The notes under the pieces were generated by a model, which saw only the letters and a list, made by a program, of their open reading frames with translations, was not told the origin of the DNA and did no database searches. A stretch of 64,000 nt of DNA from Daucus carota subsp. sativus (lineage: Eukaryota; Streptophyta; Magnoliopsida; Apiales; Apiaceae). The stretch is from positions 37,482,390-37,546,389 of the forward strand of contig NC_030384.2 in assembly GCF_001625215.2 (NCBI RefSeq). Reading direction: 5' to 3'. A program made the translations under genes and the position numbers. Shown piece after piece: positions 62,720 to 64,000 of this stretch (position 1 is its first letter; each line of letters starts with the position of its first letter).

Positions 62720-64000
62720 TTATTTGCAGAGAGCACATTCACAGTTCCCTTTCCCTATATCAGCCGCAAGACAAGGGGGCTGAACCTTCTGGCCTTGATA
62801 CCAAACAGAGCGTTTTTCAGTCAGCTCCTTGACGAAACTATTCAACTTATCAACCGTGACATTAGGCATCACAACTATATGAGACATATTTCTCAAACAA
62901 ACAAGATTCCATTGTCGAACAAAGTCCTCGTCTCGGGGCCTTTCAAACACAACCGTGCTACTCAGCTCGTTAAGCATAGCACTGATTCCGGCTTCTTTGA
63001 GACGGTCTCTCAAGTAATGAGCATTTTTAAGGCACCTCTGGACCTCGTTGCGGAACCCTTTGTAGCCTTTTTTGTTTAGTGTGTACCAGAGGAAAATTGG
63101 GGAGTGGCCATTCCGGCTTCCCATGATTGTGGCATCCCTTGTGGCAATGTAATCCACGTTGCTCGAAAGGGCTTTTATGTGCTTCATCCTCGTGATCTGG
63201 ACTCCGCAAGGCATAGGACATCCGACAAATTTGTGGCCGGATACACTGAAACTGCCAATGGCCTTTTTGAAACTAACCTTGGGTGCCTGTTGATTAGAAA
63301 GATTGATAAGCACATCAAAATGAAAATGTACATATAATTAGTTTGTTGCAAGTAATAAACACGAATCCGCTTACAGAATCGACGAAGGGGATCATGAGCC
63401 CAAATAATGCTCCATCACAGTGAATATAAAATTTGTCATCAGATAATCCACATTCTTCAAGAGTCTGTATGACAAGATCAAGATCATCAACAGCCCCTTT
63501 AACAGTAGTTCCTGCAGTACAAGGATGACAAATTATTACGATTTGAAAATCAGCAGCCTAGCAGCAAGAGAAAAACAAAAGTACCTATGTTAACATTGAC
63601 GATAGCTGGTCTGCCTTGGTTAGCAAGTAGTTGAGACTTGAAATCGGCACAATCAATCTGGCCAGTTAATAGAGTACGAACCTTGACACAGTCCATCCTG
63701 TACATTCGAGCTGCTCTGAAGACAGAGTAATGTGAATCTTCTGATGCATACAGAATTCCATTGGGAAACACTTCTCGTCTGCACAATCATAAAAAATTAG
63801 TCATACAACGAAAATCCTTCAAACACCTTGTTAGTAAAACTGTAAATATCAAAGTGCTAACTAAAAGTTAATCTATAAAGTACTTACCCAACCAGGATTC
63901 CATGAAGGTTTCCTTCTGTACCGCAATTGGTAACGTATCCCCAGTATTCATCCCTCTCAATTTCCCATAATCGAGCAAACCAATCCAGAACACCGATCTC
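62720..64000 (-). CDS. SDC: Serine decarboxylase (PLP-dependent), 3' part only
   Basis: Visible coding exons on the - strand: beyond 64000 to 63888, 63778-63585, 63511-63375 and 63286-62720 (stop at 62722-62720). The reading runs [86 protein letters not shown] and [21 protein letters not shown] holds the lysine that binds pyridoxal phosphate. This is the group II decarboxylase type once called histidine decarboxylase; the plant enzyme converts serine to ethanolamine for choline and phosphatidylethanolamine synthesis (Arabidopsis At1g43710, EMB1075). The N-terminal part lies outside the window. It converges with the bZIP gene, as VIP1 and SDC are neighbours in Arabidopsis. Confidence 0.95.

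Overview
This is plant nuclear DNA, most likely from a eudicot. It is AT-rich, with widely spaced intron-rich genes (GT..AG introns throughout) and many small transposable elements. The proteins are plant-specific types: a GT-2 trihelix factor, a VIP1-type group I bZIP, a PLS-class PPR protein and a plant serine decarboxylase. The repeats would suit an asterid such as an Apiaceae member, but I cannot fix the species. I saw no tRNA, rRNA, CRISPR or bacterial gene.

Layout. (1) 1432-5413 (+), four exons: a sphingomyelin-synthase-family membrane protein of 428 aa. (2) 10524-8374 (-), two exons: a GT-2-like/DF1-type trihelix factor of 553 aa. (3) 15973-18000 (+), three exons: LSM3, 108 aa. (4) 36062-19903 (-), 21 exons: exocyst subunit SEC5, 1048 aa. 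(5) 38669-40549 (+), no intron: an E-type PPR protein of 626 aa. (6) 44956-53038 (+), eleven coding exons: translation factor eIF5B, 1333 aa. (7) 58047-61005 (+), four exons: a VIP1-like bZIP, 324 aa. (8) beyond 64000 to 62720 (-): the 3' part of a serine decarboxylase. A decayed MYB/SANT-like gene lies near 42.0-43.3 kb. I joined the exons by hand from splice signals; every completed model keeps frame and ends at a stop.

The spaces between genes and the larger introns hold repeats: six Stowaway-type MITEs with TA target sites, a hAT-type element with an 8-bp target duplication, two Mutator-like foldback elements with 9-bp duplications, a Harbinger-type family with TTA duplications, a Ty1/copia LTR with primer-binding site, and several recent tandem duplications.

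The genes are housekeeping or regulatory and are not an operon or cluster. What joins them is conserved order. From memory of the Arabidopsis genome, DF1, LSM3, SEC5 and eIF5B sit together around At1g76810-76880, while the sphingomyelin-synthase-like gene, VIP1 and serine decarboxylase sit around At1g43580-43710. Here the first block lies inside the second. The most unusual DNA is a nested-hairpin foldback element at 53654-53944, just downstream of eIF5B.
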